Shown here one piece after another: positions 1-11,399 of a stretch of 64,000 nt of DNA. The position numbers and the translations under genes are program-made. The stretch comes from Delphinapterus leucas (lineage: Eukaryota; Chordata; Mammalia; Artiodactyla; Monodontidae), in NCBI RefSeq assembly GCF_002288925.2, contig NW_022098001.1, forward strand, positions 2,795,572-2,859,571, given 5' to 3'. Position 1 is the stretch's first letter. The number at the start of each line of letters is the position of its first letter. The notes under the pieces were generated by a model. The model was not told the DNA's origin. It did no database searches and was given only the letters and a program-made list of their open reading frames with translations.

Positions 1-351
1 AAGGAGACAAAAGACCTGTATGCAGAAAATTACAAGACACTGATGAAAGAAATTAAATATGATACAAATAGATGGAGAGATATACCATGTTCTTGGATTG
101 GAAGAATCAACATTGTGAAAATGACTCTACTACCCAAAGCAATCTACAGATTCAGTGCAATCCCTATCAAGCTACCACTGGCATTTTTCACAGAACTAGA
201 ACAAAAAATTGCACAATTTGTATGGAAACACAAAAGACCCCGAATAGCCAAAGCAATCTTGAGAACGAAAAATGGAGCTGGAGGAATCAGGCTCCCTGAC
301 TTCAGACTATACTACAAAGCTACTGTAATCAAGACAGTATGGTACTAGCAC
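1..351 (+). mobile_element. LINE-1 ORF2 fragment, 3' part missing
   Basis: Frame 1 is open from the first base to a TAG at 346-348, giving 115 codons that match the part of L1 ORF2p after the reverse transcriptase domain ([54 protein letters not shown]). In L1 the codons after WY are normally Trp-His. Here Trp has become TAG and the following CAC is still present, after which L1 similarity stops at about 351. The lack of internal stops suggests a fairly young copy. The element starts before the window. The missing 3' half could reflect a deletion, or this may be the inverted 5' segment of a minus-strand twin-primed L1. Confidence 0.9.
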
Positions 352-1435
352 TACTGCTTCTGTACAAGATTTCTTTAAGTTGTGCTGATTTAGGATGATG
401 CAACCCATGTTCCTTATCAGGGCAGTGAAAATTGGATTTGACAGCCACCTAGTTCAGCAACCACTCAAAGTTAACAGCAAGCAGTATATTTTAAGCCTAC
501 ATCCTATGATTATCTGCTTAGTATGTTCAAAGCAGTTTGTAATACTAATATTGTAACCAGTTTGACAAAATGTAGAGAGAGGCAGCTCTGTAGAAGATGA
601 GCATCATACTCTTCTTTCTTTAAACCTCCTCTCACATCCAGTGGCTATTTATATATTTCTCTTCCTTTAGCAGAGAAATGGGATATCCAAAAAAGTTAAA
701 GATTTAAGTTCATGTTTGTAGTTGTATTATGCTTCATTTGGAATTCAGTGCTCAGACAGACACTTGGAGGTGAGAAGCACTGTACTACATCTCAGAGGTT
801 TATGTTAAGATGATCTTGTGGTTGCCCAGTTTGGATGAGGCTGCTAGTTTTCTGTTTTCTTCCCCAATACCTGCTTTACCTGAATTACAACCTTCTTTTT
901 TTTTTTTTTTTTTTTTTTTGGCTGGGTCTGTAGCTGCCTCATAAGAAAATACAAAGCAAAACAAAAAATTACATTTTCCGGTCTCTTTCAGACAAGTGAA
1001 ACCAACAGAATTCTGTTGAATGGGATGCTGGCAGAAGCATAACGTAGCAGCTTCTAGGAATTTCCTTTAAAGACTGTAGACGTGTGCTTTCTGTTTCTTC
1101 TTCTCTTCTGCCTTCATCTTATTCTTGGAATTTTATGTGGTAGCCAGAATTCTAGTTAGGACAATGGAAAAAGAGTTTATTTCCAGGGATGACCAGGAAG
1201 AAAACTGGAAACAATCTGGGTTCTTAGGACTTTTTGAGCAGAACTTTCTTTACAGATCTAAGCAGCTCTGTTCGGACTTTTATGTGCAAGAGAAATAACC
1301 TGTGTTGTTTACGCCCCTGTTATTTTTGGTTTCTGTTACCTTTAGTCATACTGAGGTCCCATAGAACAGTATGGCACTTAGTAGAGAACTAATAATGAAT
1401 CATAGAATAGAGAAACTTAAAGATGGAAAGGATGT
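352..1435. other. Unassigned, non-coding sequence with a poly-T tract
   Basis: No coding region or repeat family is recognised. A 24-bp T run at 896-919 could be the A-tail of a minus-strand retroelement, but the bases after it match nothing I know. Confidence 0.5.
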
Positions 1436-1523
1436 TAGACTTTGTCTATCTGGTTTATTGTTGTATTCCCAGCGCCTAGAACAGTGCCTGGAACAGTCAG
1501 TATAAAGATATTGAATGAATGAA
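1436..1523 (+). repeat. L2 LINE 3' end
   Basis: The stretch reads like the L2 3' terminus: GTATTCCCAGCGCCTAGAAC, then AGTGCCTGGAACAG, then the GAATGAATGAAT end. It is an old, diverged fragment. Confidence 0.75.
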
Positions 1524-3550
1524 TTTCTGAACAGTCTGCAAACAATAATATTTTTCTCCCCTTCATTCAAGAGTTCTACTTCTTATTTCTATTTCACATC
1601 TTACTTCACTGGCCAAATATCTAAGACGGTGTGGATTTCGGTTTTCACTTTCCTGTTTACAAAATGGGATTTTTATCATATTCATGTTTTGAGGAGTGTT
1701 GATACTTGAGCTGAATGTTTCCTAAATGCTGTTTTTCTGTAATTTTTACAAGATTGTTTTAGATTTTTTAAGTTCAAAGTTCACTAAAACCCTGGGATGA
1801 TCAATACTTCATCTTAGTTGTATCCATTTCTATGTTGAAAATTTTCCATCCTTACAGACCCTGGCCCCATATATACTTTATATATTTAGGGAAGCAAATT
1901 GTTCTTGAATCAATAAGAATCAGTTCTGATCGACTCACATATTATTTATTATTCATAGCCTGAAAAATCTTTAAATAGAAAAGGCAATTGAGAAACATTT
2001 TGACACAGAGAGTAACAAAGAAAATTATTCAGAGAGGCTGATGGTTCTCTTGGAAAATTGCCTTTAATGCAGATACAAGAAATCAAAGCAAAACAGTGAC
2101 TTTCCAAAGAAATAATTCATCAGTGAAATCATCTCTATGGTTCATTAATTAATATTATGGTTAATTAATGTTAAGGTCATTTAATATAATTAATGTAATG
2201 ATTTGTTACAAGATGGTAATAAGACCAATTGAAATATTTAGAGGTTTTATTTGCTTGTTTTAATTATATTGAGACTTAATATCCCTAGAGGTATAGAGCA
2301 GAGTTAGTAACAGCTTCCCAATTACGAGAATTTAAAGAAGCCATGATCAAGATTATCTCTTAATATAATTATTAATTATGTATATATTTTTGGTACATTA
2401 TACCTCAAATTAATTTTGTGCTCCTTTATAGATTAGTTTATATAATGTATAAAAATTGCAAAGTGGAAAACCATCACAATAATTTCTGAAACTGACTCAT
2501 GTTTTAAAATGTTGATTTTATCATATTTTAGAATTTGTATCCCTTCCCTTATATACCCTAATACATGATTTATTCATGAATTTTTATTATTAACTTATTA
2601 GGAGTGGCATCAGAGAGTGAGAGCTTCTGTTACCTAAGAGTCATCAGATAGAATGGTTTAAGATTGATTTCTCTAAAACAGGATTCTTTATACTATTTCC
2701 ATAAATTTAATGTATTATCATCTATCTTGTCCATATATTGTGTAGGTTCATTTAGTACCTTACTACATACTGTAGCTAACTCTCCTGAAAGGTGTGCTCC
2801 CGCCAGTATTATTTATAATCAGGTATTTTGTTGCTAGAGTATTGAGATGTTTCTATAGCCGTGAGAGAGAAGTCGTGTTTAAAAAATTTACACCAAAATA
2901 TGTCACAGCCCTGACCTTCTCACTGTCTAATCATAGGAGAGCCTTGGCAAAAAGTTTAGCTAGACTTCTGTAATATTAAAGCAGTGTTGTCTAGTCAGTT
3001 GGTTTTTATCTGCTGTTAATCTGCAACACAGATGCCTGAATTCTCAGCCCATTCCAAAGGTGGTAACTACAGCCTGCCTGTCTGCTGTTTGATTCTTATC
3101 AAAAAGTGGATTGAATGAAACAGTGTGAATGGGAAATAATTGTTAGGACACATAGTCCATTCATTCCTTTAGCCAGTCTGCTTTTTAACCTGAATTTTAA
3201 TCTGCTTTTTAGTCTGAATCAAAATGGACTTCCACAAGCTGTTTACTTGGATTCCATTGTTTTGGGGGCCCCACTTACTTCTTCTCACCAGACCCCAAAG
3301 AACTGTCTCCATTGAGTATTCTCCCTTCAGGGTCTGTTCAGGGTTCCTGATGTTGCAGTTAATTCTGTTAAAGATATTATCATAAACTTTACACCCATAT
3401 ATCAAGGGCCCTTTGGACGATGAAAGCGTTTCAGGTGCCATAATCTCAACTTGACCACTGTTTTTCCTGAATTTACTTTAACTACCAACCCTGCTGATCT
3501 TCCTATGTTCCCTTTCCCAATAATTAGAGTGACTGTACAACTTGCCACAT
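1524..3550. other. Unassigned AT-rich sequence
   Basis: No repeat or gene is recognised in this 2-kb stretch. Around 2140-2220 and 2360-2400 it is rich in TTAATTAAT motifs. The short open frames at 3115-3315 (+) and 3169-3441 (-) overlap each other and show no domain. Confidence 0.4.
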
Positions 3551-3670
3551 CAGTCAATCATTAATCGTTACCATTCTACCTACAAGGTATCTCTAAAATC
3601 CATCCAACTTTCACAAGCCTCACTGCCATGACTTAGTATTACTAATAATCTTCCTTTTGCCCCAGGCTCC
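3551..3670 (+). repeat. L2 LINE internal 3' fragment
   Basis: CAGTCAATCATTAATC, then a TTCTACCTACAAGGTATCTC block, then TCACAAGCCTCACTGCCA follow the order of the L2 3' region upstream of its terminal part. Diverged. Confidence 0.65.
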
Positions 3671-4335
3671 AGTATGGCTCACCAAGGCATCGTTACTGAT
3701 GCTGTCTTTATTTAACATTTTGATATTTTGTTCATCATGGATTTTTAAAACTTATTTTTGGTTTAAAAATATTTTTAAAATATTTTCATTTTAAAACCAA
3801 CACTAATATTTTAATATCAATTTTATAAATAATATTTAATATTTCATTATATGTTATTTATCTTGGTTCTGGAGTTTGGGGTTAAATTTTGCGCCTGAGG
3901 CAAGTACCTCACTCACTTTAGTCCCAGCAGTGTTCCCCAGACCCCCATTTCTTGGCTTTGTTTTCATTTTTACCTGAGTCAGGAACAAAATATCTACAAA
4001 GGATTAGAGGATGGGAGGCAGGGAGAGCAGAGAGGGATCAGGACTTTGCCTTCCAGCCTAAAGCTGTTACAAGGGAGGCAGGGAAGAAGACTTAATACCA
4101 AGTCAGATTTAAAATTTTAATAATTACCTTGGACTGGTCACTCAATTTCTGGATTAAGATTATTTGCAGTTTAAAGTAACCATAGGCTGAATTACCTAAG
4201 AGTTAATGCCCACAATTGTTTCATCTAAAGCCAAGTAAACTCTCCTCCTTCAACTAAGTAAAGGGAAAGATTGAGACAGAAAAATACCTATGTTCTTAGT
4301 TACGTCACAAGCCAGGCTTGTTTTACATATTGGCC
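3671..4335. other. Unassigned AT-rich sequence
   Basis: Contains an A/T-only stretch near 3740-3860 rich in TTTAAAA and AATATT words. Nothing coding is seen. Confidence 0.4.
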
Positions 4336-4437
4336 ATGTCATTTATTCGATTGCCGTCTCTTTCTCCTCACTAAGAAGATTTACTTTTAAAATCTAGAAT
4401 GGTGCCTGACTCATGGTAGAAGCTTAATATTTGGCAT
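4336..4437 (+). repeat. L2 LINE 3' end
   Basis: The words TAGAATGGTGCCTGACTCAT and GTAGAAGCTTAATA are diverged forms of the L2 terminal block (AGTGCCTGGCACATAGTAGG, then CAATAAAT). Confidence 0.55.
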
Positions 4438-4590
4438 GTTTATTCATTCATTCAATAAATATTTATAAGAATCAACTATGAGCCATCCATTTTTCCATCT
4501 GCTAGGAATAGAGAGTGAACAAAGCCAGCAAACCCCAGAGAGACATTCCTGTATTCTTAGGAAGGGCGAGGTTATAATCCTATGGCACCT
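4438..4590 (-). repeat. L2 LINE 3' end, antisense
   Basis: ATTCATTCATTCAATAAATA, then an ATGAGCC word, then a GAACAAAG-type stretch match the reverse complement of the L2 end. It lies back to back with plus-strand L2 pieces on both sides. Confidence 0.55.
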
Positions 4591-4599
4591 GATGACATA

Positions 4600-4750
4600 A
4601 CAGTCACCATACTTTTTGTAACGACCTCTTTCAATTGTGTCTTCCATAAGTTCCATGAAGGCAGAAAATGGATCTGTCTTGGTCACTACCCTATCTCTAG
4701 TACCTCATAAATAGCCTGGCACATTGAATGTGCACGGTGAATATTTAAAT
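4600..4750 (+). repeat. L2 LINE 3' end
   Basis: TCCATGAAGGCAG, TCTCTAGTACCTC and ATAGCCTGGCACATTGAATG fit the L2 3' terminal block in the plus direction. Confidence 0.6.
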
Positions 4751-5008
4751 TTATAAGTCAACCACAGTTCTCAGTGTTTTCTCTATGAAGATGTACCCGA
4801 GTAATTTCTTTTATATATGCATATCAGAGTCCATCTTGTTTGTTCTGAGGAACTGTTTTGTGAATTTTGTTGGTTGCCTACTCTGAATCCATTATACCTT
4901 TGTTTCCTTTTAATAAAACCCTGATTTTGTTCAGGAATCCACCTTCCCTTATGTAGCTCCTTAGATTTAAGGGAAGCTCCTGTTACGAGGAATTTGACCT
5001 AATTAGTT

Positions 5009-5083
5009 CTAATGAAAGTATTTATTCCCTCCCCCCCCCCCCAGCCCTAGTTTTATTGAGGTATAATGCTAATGAAAGTATTT
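5009..5083 (-). mobile_element. Tiny 5'-truncated L1 insertion with 15-bp target duplication
   Basis: A perfect direct repeat CTAATGAAAGTATTT occurs at 5009-5023 and 5069-5083. The 45 bp between them (5024-5068), read on the minus strand, is the very end of an L1 3'UTR (ATTATACCTCAATAAAAC) followed by a G-rich tail of about 14 G. The tail position is occupied by poly-G rather than poly-A. Confidence 0.7.
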
Positions 5084-5194
5084 CTAATCTTCTTGGCTAT
5101 GATTGGTTTAGGTATGGCCATGCAATTTAGGTCAATTTTATCTGAGATGTTTTCCAAAGGCTTCTGGGGGAATTTTCCTATATGAGAACCTTAT

Positions 5195-5620
5195 CAGTGG
5201 TTCTCAGCTGTTCGCAGTTTTGCCTCCCAGGGGACATTTGGCAGTGTCTGGAGACTTTTTTTTTTGCGGTACGCGGGCCTCTCACTCTTGTGGCCTCTCC
5301 CATTGCGGAGCACAGGCTTCGGACGTGCAGACTCAGTGGCCATGGCTCATGGGCCCAGCCGCTCCGTGGCATGTGAGATCTTCCCGGACCGGGGCACGAA
5401 CCCATGTCCCCTGCATCGGTAGGCGGACTCTCAACCATTGCGCCACCAGGGAAGCCCTGGAGACATTTTTGATTGTCATAACTTGGGGGATGCTACTGGC
5501 ATCAAGTGGGTAGAGGCCAAGGATGATACTAGGCATCCTACAAGGCTCAGGACAGCACAATAAAGAATTATTTGGCCCAAATGTCATTAGTGTCAGTAGT
5601 GTCGAGGTGGAGAAACCCTG
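5195..5620 (+). mobile_element. MER5A hAT DNA transposon, split by a SINE
   Basis: It begins with CAGTGGTTCTCAGCTG and ends with GGTGGAGAAACCCTG, the near-inverted termini of MER5A. Between them are its typical words GGGACATTTGGCAGTGTCTG and CATCAAGTGGGTAGAGGCCA. A CHR SINE at 5256-5456 interrupts it; without the SINE the element is about 220 bp, near the usual MER5A size. It is non-autonomous and codes for nothing. Confidence 0.85.
5256..5456 (-). mobile_element. CHR-2-type tRNA-Glu-derived SINE (copy 1)
   Basis: Poly-T, then GCGGTACGCGGGCCTCTCAC, ending in CGCCACCAGGGAAGCCC, is the reverse complement of the cetacean CHR SINE. The tRNA-derived head contains pol III box A (TGGCGCAATGG here) and box B (GGGTTCGTGCCCC). 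The 8-bp duplication CTGGAGAC flanks it at 5248-5255 and 5457-5464. It sits inside a MER5A and so is younger. Open frames here are properties of the SINE, not genes. Confidence 0.95.
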
Positions 5621-7555
5621 ATCCACCATATACAAGGAGGCGTGTAGCTTGATGGTTTCCTACCACCAGACAGCCATGGGAAGACTAGCTTTAGGATGAA
5701 GCCCAATACCATAGATGTTAGAAAGGAGAGAAGGACATGGATTCTTGATTACATCTCCATGTAGTTGTATCAACTACTCTTAAAGCTGATCTTGGCTTTG
5801 GACTTTCAGTCATCTGAGCCAATGTACTTCCTAATTGTTTATGCCAATTTGAGCTGGATTATTTTTTCATAGCCATTAAAATCATCCTAACTTATATAAA
5901 CTGGTACACACTTCTTTAATAGACAATGGTAATTCAGTTGCTGATTCCATTTTGCTTTGGTTTTCAACCATAAGATTGTTCCAAGCTTAATAACCATAGG
6001 ATTTTCTTTCACCTGCATTTTCTGTATGGTCTTTTACTTTAGTTTGATTAATATATTTTTGTACTGAAAATGTGTAGTACATATTTTTTAAAAGTCTGTC
6101 AATTTTATTGAATTATATAGGTGAGATAATACATAATCAGGTACTAAAGAGATAATTGTTGAATTAAGAATAAATGTATGCCAAACAATGTGTTTTTTCA
6201 ATTTTAATATGACATATTTAGTTGGTTTTTATGGTCTTTGAAAATTGTATAGCAGTAGTTGAAATAACTTAGAGACAACATGGGAGTCAAAACTCTATCT
6301 GTAAGCAGTGTTTTAAGAGATTGAAACCTATAGATTAGCCTCCTTTTTCTTTTTTTTTCTTTTCTCACAAATGGCATGTCTGGCCATTCTCTTCTTGGGC
6401 AAAAACAGATATGTAGAATTATGTCAGTTTTCTTATATCATAAATGTAAAATAGATCTTTAAATATTTGCTGAATAGTTGAATCAACATTTCAGGAATTC
6501 GAGCTCTTAACCCTCGTTTAGCAATTTTATATTCTCTAATTATCTTCAGATTCATTGAAACAGTTTTGTTTCTCCCACTGTATCTCTAAAATAAGAATAA
6601 TTGTAGAGATCTACAAAAATATGAGAATTAATAGGCACAAACAACTATATAACATTTTACGAAGCTGAAAAGCTTAATAATACTTTATAAGAGATAAATG
6701 ATAACTGGGCAAAGTTTTTGAGAAACATAACTACAATTTACTAAAGTCTCATTAAAAAAAACCTAAGGTATCACCTTGAATAATATGTAGTTAGTTAAAT
6801 TATACTTAAGTTTATTTTGCGCTGCCTATAAATTTGTACTAGCAGGAGAAACTACCACATTTCTTCTTTGTTCATTGTGCCAAATCACTTGTTATTCTAT
6901 ACGTAATCTGTATGTATTTTATACATAATCTGAAAGTTACTGTTGTGTATAATTAACATAGCATTAGAAGGTTTTAGTTAATCTCTTTTTCACAGTTTCC
7001 TTTTTCTAGCTAATTCTCAGGTTCAAAGAAGTACCTAACCTTTTTAGATAGGACAGATTCAGCTATCAAAACAATTAGGGCCCAGTTGCAGAATGAGGGA
7101 AAGAGAGGTTCAGAAGTTTTGGATATTCGTATGTCACTTGTGCACTGCAGGGATAAAACGGGTTCTTTTGGCACGTTGCCCTGTGTAGAAGAAAGCAGAG
7201 CATGGGAGGGAGAGAATTCCAGAGCCTTAGGACCCTGACCTAGGGACTTTCTCTTCAATTCCTAGACCATCAATCCTGAGATCTGCCAATTGTGGTGAGT
7301 CAGTGGTGGGGGAGGAAGTGATGGGGTTAGAGTGTCAAAAGGCTTCTTGGCAGGGTAAGTACTGGAGTCTTGAAGTTGAAGGTAACAGTTTTAAATGCTT
7401 TCAAAGTTGTTGCAGATGTCAGGAGCCAGTGATTTGTGGGCTCTGTCCTTGCTTATGCTTCACCCCCGTAGCCTTGGTCCGGGGCTGGGCTGCACGAGTG
7501 GTGTAAACGGCTGCCAGTGCAGTGTGGTTTGAAGGGCGTCAAGAGGCCCTCTGGC
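5621..7555. other. Unassigned AT-rich sequence
   Basis: No gene or repeat is recognised. The 82-residue minus-strand frame at 7010-7258 and the 67-residue plus-strand frame at 7303-7506 match no family I know. Confidence 0.4.
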
Positions 7556-7559
7556 CCTA

Positions 7560-7640
7560 ATTACCTTCCCCTGGGTCTGTCAGAACTTCCCCATCACCTA
7601 GCACGGCATCTGGCTCAGTAAACCTTAGATGGGTGGACAG
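7560..7640 (+). repeat. L2/MIR-type 3' end fragment
   Basis: CACCTAGCACGGCATCTGGC, then CTCAGTAAACC and GATGAATGAAT, resembles the shared CTAG-CAC-TGCCTGGCAC terminal block. Confidence 0.5.
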
Positions 7641-7920
7641 ATGAATGAATTTGTTCAGCACATATATGTTTAGTAGTTACTGTGTGCCAGGTACTATGCA
7701 AAACCCAGAAGATCTAACATTAACTATGACCAATATTTCCACTTTTCATAAGGCCAAAAGTCTAGTTAGAAAGAAGGTAAAATAAATACAACAATTTTAA
7801 GTGAGGGTTCTGAAAGTTTAGAAGGAAATAAACAGGGTGCTAAGGGAAATGGACATTAGAAGGCATTTCTGATGTGAAAAATAACCCCGTTTGAAATGCG
7901 AAGATATCGGCAGGAAGGAA
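7641..7920 (-). repeat. L2 LINE, antisense
   Basis: GTTCAGCACATATATGTTTA, TGTGTGCCAGGTACTATG and a later GAAGGCATTTCTGATGTGAA follow the order of the reverse-complement L2 3' region. Similarity fades beyond about 7920, although weak resemblance may run on towards 8200. Confidence 0.6.
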
Positions 7921-9513
7921 TATTGTAACTCATTGCCCCTGGTTATGTGCTTAGAGAGTTTGCCCACGAAAGAGTAAAAGTAGAGCACTAAGAGCATCAG
8001 GAACTCTTGATGGAGGGAAACCATTTCAAGGAAGGAAAAACTAAGTGCCCAGATTGCTGTCCATGCAGCACTGAGCTGAGTGAAGACTGGAACAGGGAGA
8101 GCTTTAGCAGACCAGGACGGAGCCTTTGAGCCAGTGCTCAGGTCAGGGGACTGAGAAACCTGGAGGAGGGTGTCCAGAACCAATTGGCCAGAGTCCCACT
8201 GGGATGCTGCATCCTGGGAATCCAAGCTGAACAGATGAGCTGCAGTAACAAAATCTGAATTCGAAAAATGGTGAGAACTCCATGAGAGAGTGCTTTTTGG
8301 ATGGAAAGGTGAGACAGTTTATCAGTGAGAGATAAAAGAATTCTTTTGGGGGCCACTGGTTTTCTCTTAACAGTTAAGAGAAAAACCTGAGGCTATTGAA
8401 AGAAACTATTCTTTTGCTCCAGGTTAGAATCTTTCTTACCACTTCTAAAGCCATTTAATCTTCTTTTTATCAGCTGCCTTTGGATTAATTAGAGAGAGGA
8501 GCTGCATGAATTATTTTAAAATGAGCTTTATCTATGATCATAATTACTTTATCTTTCCCAATTTGAGGAGCAACTACCTGTAGTAGAATAATAAGTGAAT
8601 GAATGAATAAATGAATGTTGAATGGATGAAGGAATGAATGATGGAGCAAGATTTATTATTCTGCTGTCCATGACAAAAGCACAATGTGTGCTCTTGTCAA
8701 ATCTTTCCCACATTCATCTGACACTGTGCTCCTGGGAAAATACAAAAAATAATCTTACTTCAGATTTCTGATTTTTATACAAAGTGCTGTAAGTTTTATT
8801 TTTTTATGTGATTAGCCAGGCTTCTAAAGCTCCGTTATGTATTCCCGAAGCACATAAGCACAGACTGACATATAAAAGATGAAAGTTCAGCTTTCGGGGT
8901 AAGCCTTAAACTAAATTTGCAGTGCTTCCTGGTGTCTACTTCAAAATTCCAAAGATAAGAGTTCCTTTATTTGCAGTCCATTATCACTATTTAAACATCT
9001 TTCATTGCTGAAGCTGTACTTTCACAGAGTTGGGTGGGTTGATTTTGAACAGTAGCAGTTCATAAAGACAGCAGAGCCCTCACCTCCCAACCTTGTCTCC
9101 TGCTCTGTTTTTCTATTTTCAGCATGAAGGCTCTTTTTAGTATCAGATGGAGGAATACATTTTTCTTTCCAAAAGACATCAAGGGAAATGAAGCAAAACC
9201 TCAAAAGCAATCTTCAAACTTGTAAAATTTCCCTCTACAAATCATGATTTCTGCTTTCTAACGATAACAAAAAAGTTTTATTGAACATCAAATACGCCTT
9301 GCAAAATGACGTCTTAAGAATATTCAATGTACACAAACTAGAAACATATGGATAAAATAGCAAACATTTAGAAGTTAGGGAATTAAATGGAAAAACACCT
9401 CTGAAAGCACATTTTATATTGTCATTGCAAAACCACAATGTTACTAATATTGGGTAAAGCCTAAAAACAGCTGGACTTTGGCTTTCTCTAATTTTATCTG
9501 ACCTAAATTGCTG

Positions 9514-9546
<33 letters not shown>

Positions 9547-10834
9547 GACAATAGCATTTCTAAATATTACTCTTACTTTCAGAGCTGTGAGTTCTGGACT
9601 ATATGGAAATGCTTATTGTATTCACTTTCTCCATGTGCATGAATAAATAAGAGTGAGCCTGCAGCCCACTGCTGAGTTTTCATAATAATGAAGGAACAAT
9701 GGTCTTTGAAAGTCACAGATAATCCTTAATCCTCATTGCCTTCTTCTGTTTCAACCCAACGTTCCTCTAGAACTACTAAGCAAGATGCAAAATTGACTGA
9801 TGATATTCTGCGTTCCCCTGTCTGACCCTACACACATTCCCCCTCCTATATGTGCCGAGGAGTAGTGAAGTGACCAAAAGGCAGGCAGTAGGAGGGAGTG
9901 GAAAGAAAAACAAACCAAGTTATCAACCCCCAGCGGCTGAGTGTTGGCTGTTTTCTATTATTCACTCTTTTGAGCTTTCTCAGATGTGTTTTTTGAGAAG
10001 ACTTTCATGTTATGTTTTCTTTCCTCTCTTAGAGCTAACCACCTTTTTCCATGCAAGGGGCTGGGGGAGCAGAGCACTTGAATGAGGTCCAGGTAGGCTG
10101 CCAGATTCTCTGGCTGCTCAAACACAATGTTTCCACCCTCTTTTTTCTAAAAACAGGCTTTTAAATTGTGCATGAAGCCTTGTCAGTGATGAGCAGAAAT
10201 GAAAGTCACAAAGTAGTGGTAGAAATTTACAGGCAGTTCATCAGTCTTTGGTATTTGCATACAGTTCTAAATATGAGGATGTTTATTGAATTACGTATTT
10301 TCATATTTTATACATCTACTTTATAAGGAGCAGCCTGCAGTTTATAAAAATATGATCCCCATTGAGTTGTATTTTGATCTACCCTCTCTATCAGTGTGCT
10401 TTTAAATTCTTGTGTCATGAATTAAACATTGGACGGTCTCATTCACTTAAATGAAATCCACCTACCGGGAGCCATATGCATGGCCTGGGTCAAATCTATG
10501 GAAGAGACATTGTGGAAAAGAATGCCCTCAGGCCATGTCTTTTCTGTTTCAATTGTCCAAGAGGTAAGAATGAACACCAAAGAGGAAGGAACACATCAAT
10601 CTGAGTCACCAGTGCTTCAAAAATGCTCATGCTTTCTCAAAAGACCAATACACTGCAGGCTTTCATCAGACGTAAACTGACTTAAAAGAGTTTCCCAAAG
10701 GGAATAATAGACTTCATGTAAAATTGCTTTTTGTTTGCTGTACAATTTAATGGTACAGGAATTTCTTTGTAAGTAATAAAAATAATTCTAAAGTAGTTAT
10801 TATCATGATCTATGGAGTAACAATTTTGTTCCAG
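7921..10834. other. Mostly unassigned sequence with short simple repeats
   Basis: Includes a GAATGAAT-type simple repeat at 8596-8643 and a T run around 9520-9538 followed by A residues. The 135-residue minus frame (7818-8225), the 77-residue plus frame (9852-10085) and the 83-residue plus frame (10429-10680) show no domain or family I recognise and are probably chance. Confidence 0.4.
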
Positions 10835-11000
10835 CTTAGCATAATTCTAAGTGCTTTACATAAATTACACAATTTAATTATTTTTAAAAAACAACCCTAT
10901 AAGATACCTAGTCTTATTATTCATCCATATTATTATAAATGAGGAAAAGGAAGCACAGAGAAGTTAAATATCTTACTGAAGTTAACAAAGCATCATTTGA
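10835..11000 (-). repeat. MIR SINE, antisense
   Basis: TAAGTGCTTTACATAAATTA, CAACCCTATAAGATACC and the ATGAGGAAAAGGAAGCACAG core match MIR read backwards. Confidence 0.75.
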
Positions 11001-11399
11001 ATTTCCTTTATCTTACTTCAAAACTTAAACATTAGGCTTTAAAAAATATATACTTATACATTTCATGAAGATACTGAAAACTTTCTTGAAGAGCCTACTA
11101 ATGCTGATGTAGTTTGATTCTAGGACACTCAAAAATGAATTTCATATAATTTTGGCTGTTGATGGTTATTTGAAAATATCATAGTAGAATGCATTTTGGA
11201 AGCATGAACATTGCCCATGTATATTTCAGGATTTCTAAACTTAGGCCAATTGTTTGCTATATTTGTTTTCCATTTATATTGTCACATAGTTTTCCTTAAG
11301 TTGAATCTGTACCTTATTTATATGGCAGATTTATTAAAGAAGTAAATGATAAAAAATAAAAGAAACCAGAAACAAATGTTAATGTCTTTACTATATAAA

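Noticed and set aside
10429..10680. 83-residue plus-strand frame as a possible exon
   Set aside because: No domain recognised. I could not confirm splice sites or conservation, so I left it out as a gene.
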